DNA of 64,000 bases, taken from positions 240,001 to 304,000 of the forward strand of contig NZ_CP024123.1 in the NCBI RefSeq assembly GCF_002736105.1. Direction: 5' to 3'. The position numbers and the translations under genes are program-made. How positions within the stretch are numbered: the first letter of the stretch is position 1; each line of letters begins with the position of its first letter. Positions 52,518 through 61,986 of this stretch are shown here, piece by piece. Under the pieces are notes generated by a model that was not told the origin of the DNA, searched no databases, and was given only the letters and a program-made list of their open reading frames with translations. The stretch is from Solibacillus sp. R5-41. Its GTDB lineage: Bacteria > Bacillota > Bacilli > Bacillales_A > Planococcaceae.

Positions 52518-53633
52518 ATGATGTTACAAATAAAAACAATAGAAATTTTTAATATTGAATTACCATTAATCGAGCCATTTATTGTCAGCTACGGTACATA
52601 TCCAAATATGCCATCAATTATTGTGAAAATGACGACGCAATGTGGAATAATCGGTTGGGGAGAAGCCGTTCCAGATGAGCATGTAACAGGTGAAACATTA
52701 GAGGGGACTTATGCGGTATTAAAGCATACACTAGCACCCGCAATGATTGGTGAAAATCCAATGAATTTTGAGGCGCTTCATGCAAAAATGGATGCGCTTA
52801 TTTATAGTGCACCGGCAGCAAAAGCAGCCATTGATATTGCATGCTTCGATCTTGTAGGTAAAAAACTAAATGTGCCGGCGTATCAATTAACAGGTGGTCG
52901 CTATCATGAAAAATTCCCGATTACGCATGTGTTAAGTATTGGTACACCAGAAAAAATGGCCAATGAAGCAGCAGAGCGTGTGGAAATGGGCTATCAATCA
53001 TTCAAAATGAAAGTTGGGCGTGATGTGACAAGTGACGTCGCACGAATTCAAGCAGTCCGTGAACGTATTGGCAAGGATATTGCGATTCGTGTCGATGTAA
53101 ATCAAGGGTGGGTAAACAGTTCTACAACAATGCAAGCAGTCCGTGAATTAGAGCAGCTAAATATTGATTGGCTTGAGCAGCCTGTGCGTGCAGATGATAT
53201 TGATGGCATGGTAGAAATTAAATCAAAAACATCAATACCAATGATGATTGATGAGGGTTTACGTGGTTTCCGCGACATGCGTGAAATTATCGCAAAACGT
53301 GCAGCAGATAAAGTAAATATTAAATTGATGAAATGTGGGGGAATTTACCCTGCTATGAAGCTTGCTCATATGGCCGAAATGGCCGGTATTGAGTGTCAAA
53401 TCGGCTCCATGGTGGAATCTTCTGTTGGTTCAGCAGCAGGATTTCATGTGGCATTTTCAAATAAAGCATTTACAAGTGTTGAGCTAACAGGACCACTTAA
53501 ATTTTCAAAAGATATTGGTAATCTACAATATGATGTTCCGTTTATTCAGTTAAATGAAAAACCCGGCTTAGGTATTGAAGTGGATGAAATGATTTTAGCC
53601 GAATTAACACGTGAAAAAGATGTGGTGCAGTAA
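52518..53633 (+). CDS. Enolase-superfamily dipeptide epimerase
   Basis: A 371-residue enzyme of the muconate-lactonizing subgroup. The acid/base pair lies in 'FKMKVG' (Lys163, Lys165) and 'NIKLMKCGG' (Lys269). Metal ligands are Asp193 ('RVDVNQGW'), Glu220 ('WLEQPV') and Asp245 ('MIDEGL'). These are typical of L-Ala-D/L-Glu epimerases and related dipeptide epimerases in murein-peptide recycling. Specificity cannot be fixed from sequence. AGGAGG lies four bases before the first ATG and seven before a second ATG at 52521, which may be the true start. It sits between the flavin reductase and GNAT genes. Confidence 0.83.
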   Translation: MMLQIKTIEIFNIELPLIEPFIVSYGTYPNMPSIIVKMTTQCGIIGWGEAVPDEHVTGETLEGTYAVLKHTLAPAMIGENPMNFEALHAKMDALIYSAPAAKAAIDIACFDLVGKKLNVPAYQLTGGRYHEKFPITHVLSIGTPEKMANEAAERVEMGYQSFKMKVGRDVTSDVARIQAVRERIGKDIAIRVDVNQGWVNSSTTMQAVRELEQLNIDWLEQPVRADDIDGMVEIKSKTSIPMMIDEGLRGFRDMREIIAKRAADKVNIKLMKCGGIYPAMKLAHMAEMAGIECQIGSMVESSVGSAAGFHVAFSNKAFTSVELTGPLKFSKDIGNLQYDVPFIQLNEKPGLGIEVDEMILAELTREKDVVQ

Positions 53634-53634
53634 A

Positions 53635-54312
53635 ATGATTGCAACTGGTTTTTTAGGTGAAACACCATATGAAGTGGAAGCGTTAACAGAGGCACATATT
53701 CCTCAGTTGATGGTTTTACAGCAAGAAGTTGTGGAGGCATTGCCAGATAAAGCGATTTTACAGCCGCTAGATGAGGATGAGCTAAGTAATATTTTACAAG
53801 GAAACGGCTTAATGGTCGGTGTTTTTGTGGAAGGCTCACTAATGGCTTTCCGTGCGTTGCTTAAGCCGCAAATGGATGCGGAACACCTTGGACTGGATGT
53901 AGGTTTAACGACGGATGTGCAGTTAAAACAGGTGCTTTATCAAGAAATTTCAAATGTGCACCCACAATTTCGAGGTTACGGTTTGCAACGAACAATGGCG
54001 GATATTATTATGCAGCAAGTGAATACAACGGAATTCAACGTCATTTGTGCGACAGTGATGCCGTTTAATATCGCGAGCTTAAAGGATAAATTTTCACAGG
54101 GGATGCATGTCGCAGCTTTAAAGTATAAATACGGTGGAAAGTTACGTTATGTATTTGCGAAGTTTTTAAACGAGGAAGTACGAAATTTCGAAAGTGAGAC
54201 GGAACTTTCAATGGCGGATACAGAAGGTCAACAAACACTACTCAAAGAAGGTTATATAGGCATTTCAATTCGTCAACATGAGTCGGTCTGGCTCGTGAAA
54301 TATGTGAAATAA
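53635..54312 (+). CDS. GNAT-type acetyltransferase
   Basis: A protein of about 225 residues with the GNAT acetyl-CoA loop in 'VHPQFRGYGLQRTMADIIM' (about 108-126) and the following beta-strand 'FNVICATVMPFNIASLKDKF'. The substrate is unknown. ATG 53635 starts one base after the epimerase stop, so it is translationally coupled. The in-frame GTG at 53611 lies inside the epimerase gene and is less likely. Neighbouring an epimerase, it may acylate amino acids or dipeptides, which is only context-based. Confidence 0.75.
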   Translation: MIATGFLGETPYEVEALTEAHIPQLMVLQQEVVEALPDKAILQPLDEDELSNILQGNGLMVGVFVEGSLMAFRALLKPQMDAEHLGLDVGLTTDVQLKQVLYQEISNVHPQFRGYGLQRTMADIIMQQVNTTEFNVICATVMPFNIASLKDKFSQGMHVAALKYKYGGKLRYVFAKFLNEEVRNFESETELSMADTEGQQTLLKEGYIGISIRQHESVWLVKYVK

Positions 54313-54316
54313 TAGC

Positions 54317-54363
54317 AAAAAGGATGGGGCGCGTAAATTACAACGTTAGCCACATCCTTTTTT
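54317..54363 (+). terminator. Terminator of the reductase-epimerase-GNAT operon
   Basis: AAAAGGATGGGGC pairs with GCCACATCCTTTT around a 20-base loop, ending in a T run. Confidence 0.75.
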
Positions 54364-54397
54364 GTTTTTTTGCTTCCATGAAATTGTGAGCTCCCTA

Positions 54398-54505
54398 TTA
54401 AATATCGTTGTCGTCAAAACCATCTAAATTAAAGAAGTCTTGATCATCTTCGTACAAGTAAGAAACATCATTTTCGTCAGAGTCTAAATAAGTGTAGTTT
54501 GTCAT
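54398..54505 (-). CDS. 35-residue acidic protein
   Basis: ATG 54505, behind a strong AAAGGAGATGA site, encodes a peptide starting 'MTNYTYLDSDENDVSYLYED' and ending 'FNLDGFDDNDI'. Thirteen of 35 residues are Asp or Glu and no residue is Lys or Arg. There is no signal peptide or hydrophobic helix. The ideal ribosome site and the convergent terminator argue for a real gene. Function unknown; a very acidic small protein may mimic nucleic acid or bind metal, which is speculation. Confidence 0.65.
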   Translation of the reverse strand: MTNYTYLDSDENDVSYLYEDDQDFFNLDGFDDNDI

Positions 54506-54590
54506 TCGTATCATCTCCTTTTTTTAATGATACAATAGTCGGAATATTTTTAAAAGTGTTTTGTACTGAGTAAAATTTGAGGTAAAAATA

Positions 54591-54605
54591 TTGGAAACGC
54601 TTTAA
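54591..54605. promoter_or_regulatory. Possible cre (CcpA) site
   Basis: TTGGAAACGCTTTAA fits the cre consensus WTGNAARCGNWWNCA with one mismatch. It lies 86 bases upstream of the small acidic gene, on no obvious promoter. The rest of 54506-55113 is AT-rich and shows nothing else. Confidence 0.3.
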
Positions 54606-55113
54606 ATATACATATATCTGCATTGGTCACGTTTTCAAATTTCTATAAAAATTTATTAAGCATTGAAATGCAATGATTAATTGAGAAAATTCATGAATTG
54701 TAACGCATTAAAGGAAAAATTGTTCATTTTTCAGTTGGGTACCTTCCCTTCTTTGCAGGAGGTTTCAAAACAATTCTCATACAGCACATTATTAGATCCT
54801 TGCCAAAGTAACTTAAAGGTTAGAAATATTTAATTAAAATCTGGGGATTGCAATTTATATAGGACTTTCTTCGTTTATATAAGGAAATTAGCTAGCAGGA
54901 AACATAATTAAAATGTAATTAATAAAAATTTTAGGAACTAATGTATTTTTCTGCAAACAATATATGGAATTAAAATGGTTCTGTAGTATAAAATTTCCAG
55001 TAATTATTGAATTTTATCCGATTAGTAGATTAAAATATCAACAGGTCCTAAATTTTCCACATAAAGGGAGTTGAGTCCTGAATTTATTGTTAGAACATCT
55101 TTGGAGGGTAAAA

Positions 55114-56385
55114 ATGAAAAGAAATTTAATTGTGTATTTTTCGTTATTAATGATTACTGTACTAATGGTTAGTGGCTGTGCAGGAAGTGAAGAAGAAACA
55201 AAAAAAGAAGTTTCAGCTAATGTAGATCAAGAAAAACCAGACGAAGCAGATAAAGAAGCCAAGGAAGAGAAAGAAGAGGATAATAAAGAAACTGCCAGTG
55301 CGAATGACTTTTCTTCATTAATTCAATATATGGAGAAAGAAACGCAAGGGACAACGAAAGTTCTTTACGAGAACAACACGCCACAAGCACATAAAATGGA
55401 GAATGTTTCTATATCGTTAGATGCATATACAATAGTAGAATTAAAGGATTTCCACACAGATTTCAGTATACCGTTTGGAAGTGAAACAGATGGTGGTGTC
55501 ATTTTAGCTAAGTATACGGTGAAGAATGATATGGAGAAAGATGTTTATTACATGCCTAGTGAATATATTACCTTTACGGGTGCAGAAAAACATTATTCGC
55601 ATAATAGATATTTAATTCCAAAAGAAGATCAATTATCAACAAAGTTGCCTTTTGATAAAGATTATTTGCTAAAAGCGGGTGAAGAAGTGATAGGGTACGC
55701 CGCTTATTCTTTCGGCGCAACTGACTTAAAGAAAATTAATGAGCTAGAAACTGTGACAGTAATGGTGCCAAAGGTGTTTACAGAAAAAGGGGATTTTAGT
55801 ACATCGACATCGCTTGGTTCAGAGGGGAAATTTGAGCTTGCCATGAATGAAGGTGGTGTAGAAAAAATAGCAAGTAACGCAGTGTTTTATCAAGATAGAG
55901 CAACAGTGGACAACTGGGGTGATAAGGAGATGCTGAAGGAAAAAAGCGGCATCAATGACAGTAAGCAATTGGGTGATGTGAATGTCACATTAGATGGTTA
56001 CCAATTTACCTCATTTACACCAAATGAGGTAGAAGCACCTCGATTTTCTAATTTCAAGAATGGTATTGTAATATTAACAGCGAAGTTTAAGCTAGATAAT
56101 AAAGCATCTAGTGAAATTGGCATGCCATTCATGACTTCAAGACTAACTGTTAATGACGGTTCTCAATATTTATTAAATGATAATATGCTACTAAAATATC
56201 GTGAGGCTGACAACATTAAGCCTGGAGAATCTGGGGAGTTATTACAAGTATACGCTTTTGATCAAGAACAATATGAAAAGATATGGAAAGATAAAGCTTT
56301 TGAAATTGAACTTGGTCCAATTAAAGATAAAGAAGCAAAAGATACTTCTAAAGGTAAAAGATTAATGTTTACTTTACCAAATTAA
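55114..56385 (+). CDS. Lipoprotein, DUF5068-like
   Basis: A 423-residue exported lipoprotein. The signal peptide ends in the lipobox 'VSGC' (Cys22), followed by a very acidic Glu/Lys/Asp-rich linker (about 25-65). Two related halves follow, with 'TEKGDFSTSTSLGSEGKF' between them and a recurring 'VSISLDAYTIVELKDF' / 'VNVTLDGYQFTSFTPN' pattern, which suggests an internal duplication of an Ig-like unit. It resembles DUF5068 lipoproteins of Bacillus from memory. ATG 55114 is chosen because GGAGGG lies directly upstream. It is monocistronic with a strong terminator. Function unknown. Confidence 0.75.
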   Translation: MKRNLIVYFSLLMITVLMVSGCAGSEEETKKEVSANVDQEKPDEADKEAKEEKEEDNKETASANDFSSLIQYMEKETQGTTKVLYENNTPQAHKMENVSISLDAYTIVELKDFHTDFSIPFGSETDGGVILAKYTVKNDMEKDVYYMPSEYITFTGAEKHYSHNRYLIPKEDQLSTKLPFDKDYLLKAGEEVIGYAAYSFGATDLKKINELETVTVMVPKVFTEKGDFSTSTSLGSEGKFELAMNEGGVEKIASNAVFYQDRATVDNWGDKEMLKEKSGINDSKQLGDVNVTLDGYQFTSFTPNEVEAPRFSNFKNGIVILTAKFKLDNKASSEIGMPFMTSRLTVNDGSQYLLNDNMLLKYREADNIKPGESGELLQVYAFDQEQYEKIWKDKAFEIELGPIKDKEAKDTSKGKRLMFTLPN

Positions 56386-56396
56386 AAAAGACAGTC

Positions 56397-56435
56397 GGAC
56401 TGATTCCATGCTTTATCGATGGAATCAGTCCTTTG
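56397..56435 (+). terminator. Terminator after lipoprotein gene
   Basis: GGACTGATTCCAT (56397-56409) and ATGGAATCAGTCC (56419-56431) pair perfectly over 13 bases, followed by TTT. Confidence 0.85.
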
Positions 56436-56621
56436 CTTTTAATAGAATAGCCATTGTCTTCTATTGAAAAAAACTTTCATATAAAGCAAGTTATTATGGG
56501 TAATTCAGGAAAACATAAACTAACTTTAAATCGAATAATATTATTTATAATTACTTAATTAAAAAGATAGAGTGTCTTTTTTATGTTAAACTATTCTGAA
56601 AATAGAGTGGAGGTGGGGCAT

Positions 56622-59600
56622 ATGGAACAGCATATTTTTGTATCGAAATTGATTCCGCCAACACCTGTACAAAACTATTTACGAAGAGCGAATTTGTTGA
56701 AAAAGCTTTCGGAATGGGAGCAGGCAAAGTGCATTATTTTAACAAGTAGCGCGGGCTACGGAAAAACATCATTGATTAGCCAATTCGTTCATGATCAAAA
56801 AATAGTTTGTACTTGGTACCAAATTACGAGTGACGATGATGCGATTTTCCCATTTTTAAGACATTTAATCGTTAGTGTACAACAGCAATTTCCTACGTTT
56901 GGACAAGGCATGACAGGCTGGGACGCTAAGTTAAAATTTCATAACGTAGAGGAACTTTTACAGCTTTCAAAGCAGCTAGTAAATGAATTTCATAAAATTA
57001 ATCAACCAATTTTAGTTGTGCTGGATGATTATCACTATGTGTCGCACGTCTTCTCTATTAATTATGTATTAAATCAATTATTGCAATTTTTGCCGAAAAC
57101 AATTCATCTTATGGTGGCCACACGAAAAATGCCCGAGTGGAATTGTTTACTGAAGTTGCGCATGAATAATCAATTAATTGAATGCGTAGAACAGGAGTTT
57201 ATTTTTTCCGAAGAAGATATTCAGTTTTTATTTGAAGCTTATTTTGAACGCAGTCTGTCTGATGAGGAATGTGAGTTTGTGATGCAAATGACGGAGGGTT
57301 GGGCAATGGCTGTGCTTTTACTTGCATATCAAGCGAAGCATACGGATAAACAATTGATCGATATAGCAAATGGTTCTGTGACCAACTTCTTTGCGTTTTT
57401 ATCAGAGGAAGTGTTTGATAAGCTTGAATCCAATGTACAGCAACTTTTATTGAAGCTGAGTGTACATCAATTAATTTCTCTAGATGTGCTAACGGATATT
57501 TACGGAGAAAAATGGGGAGAAGATGTTCAAAATCAGCTTTCTAAAATAGCCTTTGTCATTCCGCTTGCAGGGGGAAGGAAATATCGTTTCCATGCATTGT
57601 TTCAACAATTTTTACAGCAACATTTAAAAGCATGTTCACCTGAAACGTTTGAACAGCTTCATGAAGATGCGGCCATTTATTATGCGAACGGGCAATTAGG
57701 GATTTTAGCGGTGACACATGCAACTTACTTATCCAATTCTCAATTATTAGAGAGGCTATTGCTTCAATTTGCCCCGCAATTTATCGAAGCAGGTCAGTTT
57801 GATTATTTAATAGAGCGCATAAAAGATATTCCATATGCAAATAAAGGCTATCAGCTTCTTTATTATGAAGGGGAAAGTCAGCGTTATCGCGCGCATTATG
57901 AAAAGGCAAAAAATGCATATTTGGCGTGTTATGAATTGGCGCAAATTCAGCAAGACTCTGTGTTTATGATGCGTGCGCAATTTGGCTTGGCGAATATATA
58001 TTTAGATACATTGCAGCCTGTTTTTGCAGAAGGTCATTTGCAACATGCCATTCTCTTATTAGAGGAGGCAAAAGTAAGTGATGAAGAACGCCAAAAAATT
58101 AATATTTATTATACAGAAAATCTTGTGAATTTAGGGAGAGCAGGTGAAGCGCAGCGGTGGAGTGAAGAGCAACAATTGTCCTTAAAATTAAATAATATTG
58201 ATGCCCGTCTTTACTTACGCCAAGGACAATTGGAACTGGCAAAAGAAACGTTAAAACATCGTGTAGCGAAGCCATTTCAATGGGAAGAGGCTCACCGAAC
58301 GACCGATTTATTATTAGTGTTAATTGATGTATTAACGGGTGAAAATGAACAAGCGTATCAGCGAATTATTGAAAGTGATAAGGAGCAGTTAATAGATCTG
58401 CCTTTTACACTAGCTATTACAAAGCTCCGCAAAGGGTTAGCGCTACTCAATATGGAATTGAGTGATTCGACATTAGCAAAAAGATGCTTTGATGAAACGC
58501 TCGAGCTAATGAGCCAAATTCATGTAAAACGTGTAAAAGCGGAATGCTATATGGGGTTAATCTTGTACTATCGTGAAAATGTAAAAGAGGCGAAAAGATA
58601 CGCACAACTTGGACTGAAAGAAACGAACAAGGTGCAAGATTACTGGATGTCTGCACTGTTACTCAGCGCTTTGACGAAAGTTTTAGTGGAAGCGGGTCAA
58701 CATGAGGAAGCGATTTTACATGGAAAACTAGCCTATACGTATTTTGAGCGTAGTGAAGATGTATATGGACAAATGGTCATTTCGTTTTGGTTGACGACCT
58801 GTTTTTATGAAATGCAGGATGTAGAAACGGCACAACAATACTATAACGTGTATTGGGAATTTTGTCGTAATGACTATCCATTTTTCATGAAAAAGCGAAC
58901 GTTATTTGGTCCGCAAAGGCCTTTAGCGTTCCTTCATCTAGCAAAAAATGTAGGTAGACAACAAGAGGTGCTCGATTTTTTACAACAAGCAATGCATCCA
59001 GATGAATCTTTAAAACTAGCGTTGTTTGGGCCTGTTCAGATTATGCATGAAAATCACTCGATACAAGATAAAGAGTGGAAGCGTATGAAGGCAAAGGAGT
59101 TATTTTTATATTTATACATGCACCGTCGGCAATTTGTTTCCAAGCAGCAGCTATGTGAAGCGATTTGGCAAAATGATGAAGAAGCGATGACAAGGGATTT
59201 TAAAGTTGTGTATAATGCGATGTTGAAAACGTTGGAACCTGCGAGAACAGCACGGGAAGAAAGCAATTTTATCATTCGTCGTCAACAACTATATAAATTA
59301 GATAGCACGTGGATTCAAAGTGATGTCGCATTATTCGATTATTATGCACAAAAAGGGTTAGAAGAAAAGCGACCGAAAGTTTCAAATGAATGGTTGAAAA
59401 TAGCGATGTCATTTGCAATTGCTCCATTTTGTTCAGACAATGAACGTGATTGGATTTTACCAATGCGGAGTTTTTATGATGAGCAAATAGTTAAGGTGAG
59501 CGAAAAAATTGCTCAAAACTATGTGCGTTTAGAGCAATTTGAGCAGGTCATTTTTTGGGCAGAGAAACTATTATTAGTGGACCCAGGGCATGAAGAAGGC

Positions 59601-59753
59601 TATCGCTTAATGATGCTAGCAAACTATTATAAAGGAAATCGTCGTGAAGCATTGAAAGTGTATGACAATTGCGTAAAAGCATTAGATGAGCAATACCAGC
59701 TAGCACCAATGGAAACAACGGAGCAACTTTATGATCTACTATTAAAAATGTAA
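56622..59753 (+). CDS. MalT-like STAND ATPase with SARP/BTAD C-terminus
   Basis: A 1043-residue regulator. The N-terminal STAND ATPase has a P-loop ('SSAGYGKTSLISQF', about 42-55) and 'ILVVLDDYHYV' as Walker B. Residues about 350-790 are TPR-like helical repeats. Instead of MalT's LuxR helix-turn-helix, the C-terminus carries a winged helix ('MKAKELFLYLYMHRRQFVSK', near 820) and a bacterial transcriptional activation domain ('GHEEGYRLMMLANYYKGNRR', near 1000), as in SARP regulators. ATG 56622 follows GTGGAGGTGGGG. It precedes the liv operon, which it probably controls in response to a small ligand. Confidence 0.82.
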   Translation: MEQHIFVSKLIPPTPVQNYLRRANLLKKLSEWEQAKCIILTSSAGYGKTSLISQFVHDQKIVCTWYQITSDDDAIFPFLRHLIVSVQQQFPTFGQGMTGWDAKLKFHNVEELLQLSKQLVNEFHKINQPILVVLDDYHYVSHVFSINYVLNQLLQFLPKTIHLMVATRKMPEWNCLLKLRMNNQLIECVEQEFIFSEEDIQFLFEAYFERSLSDEECEFVMQMTEGWAMAVLLLAYQAKHTDKQLIDIANGSVTNFFAFLSEEVFDKLESNVQQLLLKLSVHQLISLDVLTDIYGEKWGEDVQNQLSKIAFVIPLAGGRKYRFHALFQQFLQQHLKACSPETFEQLHEDAAIYYANGQLGILAVTHATYLSNSQLLERLLLQFAPQFIEAGQFDYLIERIKDIPYANKGYQLLYYEGESQRYRAHYEKAKNAYLACYELAQIQQDSVFMMRAQFGLANIYLDTLQPVFAEGHLQHAILLLEEAKVSDEERQKINIYYTENLVNLGRAGEAQRWSEEQQLSLKLNNIDARLYLRQGQLELAKETLKHRVAKPFQWEEAHRTTDLLLVLIDVLTGENEQAYQRIIESDKEQLIDLPFTLAITKLRKGLALLNMELSDSTLAKRCFDETLELMSQIHVKRVKAECYMGLILYYRENVKEAKRYAQLGLKETNKVQDYWMSALLLSALTKVLVEAGQHEEAILHGKLAYTYFERSEDVYGQMVISFWLTTCFYEMQDVETAQQYYNVYWEFCRNDYPFFMKKRTLFGPQRPLAFLHLAKNVGRQQEVLDFLQQAMHPDESLKLALFGPVQIMHENHSIQDKEWKRMKAKELFLYLYMHRRQFVSKQQLCEAIWQNDEEAMTRDFKVVYNAMLKTLEPARTAREESNFIIRRQQLYKLDSTWIQSDVALFDYYAQKGLEEKRPKVSNEWLKIAMSFAIAPFCSDNERDWILPMRSFYDEQIVKVSEKIAQNYVRLEQFEQVIFWAEKLLLVDPGHEEGYRLMMLANYYKGNRREALKVYDNCVKALDEQYQLAPMETTEQLYDLLLKM

Positions 59754-59756
59754 AGC

Positions 59757-59789
59757 AGGCTACGAGTGAAAACTTGTAGTCTTTTTTTT
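59757..59789 (+). terminator. Terminator after the MalT/SARP-like gene
   Basis: GGCTACGAG (59758-59766) pairs with CTTGTAGTC (59773-59781), with a T run behind it. The regulator and the liv operon are therefore separate units. Confidence 0.75.
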
Positions 59790-59872
59790 ATGTAACTCAT
59801 TTGTAACTTGCTCTTAGTAAAGTAAGGTAAGGCAGAAATCTATGCTGAAATTATTGCTAGGAGGGACAATAA

Positions 59873-61135
59873 ATGAAAAAGCATTTATGGTGGGTTTTCG
59901 TAGTATGTGCATTATTTCTATTAGTTGCTTGTAATAGTGACTCAAGTGAACCTGAAGATACAACAGGAAGCACAGATTCAGGTGTTAAAGATGAAAGCGG
60001 AACAACCTCTTCTGGAGATGAAGGTGAAAAAGGAACGATTAAAGTTGGGGTGCTTGCATCATTAACAGGAGCACTCGAATCTTATGGAAAACAAACACAA
60101 AAAGGTTTTGAATTAGGTTTAGAGTATGCAACTGAAGGAACAATGGAAGTTGCGGGTAAAAAAATTGAAGTGGTATGGGAAGATACAGAAACAAAACCTG
60201 AAGTAGCTGTGCAAAAAGCAACAAAATTATTAGAGGATGACAAAGTAGATTTTTTAGTTGGTTCATCAAGCTCTGGTGATACATTAGCTGTTTTACCTTT
60301 AGCAGAAGAATACGAAAAAATTATGATTGTTGAACCAGCTGTTGCTGATAGTATTACAGGTTCGGAATTCAACCCATTTATTTTCCGTACAGCGCGTAAC
60401 TCATCACAAGATGCATATGCAGCGGCAGCAGCCATTGCAGGTGACGGCGTAAAAATCGCAACATTTGCACCAGATTACTCATTTGGATGGGACGGTGTAG
60501 CAGCCTTTAAGACAGCGGCAGAAAAATTAGGGGCGGAAATTGTTTTAGAAGAATTTGCAGATCCAGCAGCAACAGATTTTACATCGAATTTACAAAAGAT
60601 TATTGAGGCAAAACCAGATTTCCTTTTCGTAGTGTGGGCAGGTGCGAACTCTCCTTGGAATCAAATCGCAGACTTAAAGCTACAAGAAAAAGGAATCAAA
60701 GTTTCGACAGGAGCACCGGATATTATCGCACTTCAATTTATGGAGCCTTTAATTGGGATGGAAGGGTTCACTGTATATCACCATACATTACCTAAAAATA
60801 AAGTGAATGATTGGTTAGTAGAGGAGCATAAAAAACGATTTAATGGCGAAGTGCCAGATTTATTCACACCAGGCGGATTCTCGGCAGCAGTGGCGATTGT
60901 CGAAGCACTAAAAAAATCTGAAGGGGAAGCAGATGGCAATACGCTTATTCCATTAATGGAAGGCATGTCATTTGAAACACCAAAAGGCACGATGACATTC
61001 CGTAAAGAAGATCATCAAGCATTACAACCAATGTATTCAATTAAGCTAGAAAAAGTTGCTGAATTTGATTACCCAGTTCCAGTATTAATTCGTGAGTTAT
61101 CCCCAGACGAAACAGAGCCGCCAATTTTAAATTAA
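59873..61135 (+). CDS. Branched-chain amino acid-type substrate-binding lipoprotein
   Basis: A 420-residue type I periplasmic-binding fold lipoprotein. The signal peptide ends with lipobox 'LVAC' (Cys20), followed by a Ser/Glu/Asp linker. 'KVGVLASLTGALESYGKQTQ' (about 61-80) and 'DFLVGSSSSGDTLAVLPLAE' match LivJ-type receptors, which capture amino acids, amides or urea outside the cell. The true ligand is not readable. AGGAGGGAC lies before the ATG. It is the first gene of the ABC operon. Confidence 0.9.
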   Translation: MKKHLWWVFVVCALFLLVACNSDSSEPEDTTGSTDSGVKDESGTTSSGDEGEKGTIKVGVLASLTGALESYGKQTQKGFELGLEYATEGTMEVAGKKIEVVWEDTETKPEVAVQKATKLLEDDKVDFLVGSSSSGDTLAVLPLAEEYEKIMIVEPAVADSITGSEFNPFIFRTARNSSQDAYAAAAAIAGDGVKIATFAPDYSFGWDGVAAFKTAAEKLGAEIVLEEFADPAATDFTSNLQKIIEAKPDFLFVVWAGANSPWNQIADLKLQEKGIKVSTGAPDIIALQFMEPLIGMEGFTVYHHTLPKNKVNDWLVEEHKKRFNGEVPDLFTPGGFSAAVAIVEALKKSEGEADGNTLIPLMEGMSFETPKGTMTFRKEDHQALQPMYSIKLEKVAEFDYPVPVLIRELSPDETEPPILN

Positions 61136-61148
61136 AGCGTAATAAGCG

Positions 61149-61211
61149 CAGATGACGCATATGTCATCTGTTCTTCTTAACAACTTTCTGCGGAAGGTTG
61201 TTAAGAAGAAC
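61149..61211 (+). other. Two tandem intercistronic hairpins
   Basis: CAGATGAC/GTCATCTG (61149-61170) is followed at once by GTTCTTCTTAACAAC (61170-61184) paired perfectly over 15 bases with GTTGTTAAGAAGAAC (61197-61211). No T run follows; the ribosome site of the next gene does. This probably stabilises the binding-protein message and lowers downstream expression. Confidence 0.7.
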
Positions 61212-61227
61212 AAGGAGGAGGGATAAG

Positions 61228-61986
61228 ATGGAACCTATTTTAAAAACAGAAAATTTATCCATTAAATTCGGTGAACATAGGGCTGTTGATCGTGTGAACT
61301 TTGAAATGCCTCATAAGCACTTTAAATCCATTATTGGTCCAAACGGCGCGGGAAAAACAACCTTCTTCAATTTAATTAGTGGTGAGCTAGAGCCAACTGA
61401 AGGGGAAGTGTTTTTTAAGGGCGAGTCATTAAAAAAGAGAACCGCTGTTGACCGCACAAGGCTAGGCATAGGGCGATCCTTTCAAATTACAAATGTATTT
61501 CCTAATTTAACAGTATTAGAAAATGTTAGGTTAGCTGTGCAATCAAAAAGAAAAGTGCGATTTGATGTATTTCGTCATTTTTTACAATATAAAGAGTTAA
61601 CAAATGAAGCTATGCAAATATTAGAGCAAGTATTACTAACGGACAAAATGAATCAAGTGGCTAATCAATTGTCACATGGTGAAAAAAGGAAGCTTGAAAT
61701 TGGAATGTTGCTCGCGTTAGATACCGAAATATTATTGCTCGATGAACCAACAGCTGGAATGTCTTTAGAAGAAGTGCCTGCCATTTTAGATGTGATTCGT
61801 TCGATTAAAGCGCGTGGAGATAAGTCAATTTTATTAATTGAACATAAGATGGACATGATTATCGACTTATCTGATTCAATTATGGTGCTCTTTAATGGTG
61901 CGCTTTTAGCAGATGGCACACCACAGGACATTATGAAAAATGAAACGGTGCAACAAGCGTATTTGGGAGGGCTATCCAATGTCTAA
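61228..61986 (+). CDS. ABC transporter ATPase, LivG type
   Basis: A 252-residue ATPase. Walker A 'GPNGAGKTT' (about 36-44), signature 'LSHGEKRKLEIGMLL' and Walker B 'EILLLDEPTAGMS', with the His-loop in 'LLIEHKMDMI', are intact. 'GIGRSFQITNVFPNLTVLEN' is typical of LivG. ATG 61228 follows GGAGGAGGG; the in-frame TTG at 61198 lies inside the hairpin. Its end overlaps livF by eight bases. Confidence 0.92.
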   Translation: MEPILKTENLSIKFGEHRAVDRVNFEMPHKHFKSIIGPNGAGKTTFFNLISGELEPTEGEVFFKGESLKKRTAVDRTRLGIGRSFQITNVFPNLTVLENVRLAVQSKRKVRFDVFRHFLQYKELTNEAMQILEQVLLTDKMNQVANQLSHGEKRKLEIGMLLALDTEILLLDEPTAGMSLEEVPAILDVIRSIKARGDKSILLIEHKMDMIIDLSDSIMVLFNGALLADGTPQDIMKNETVQQAYLGGLSNV

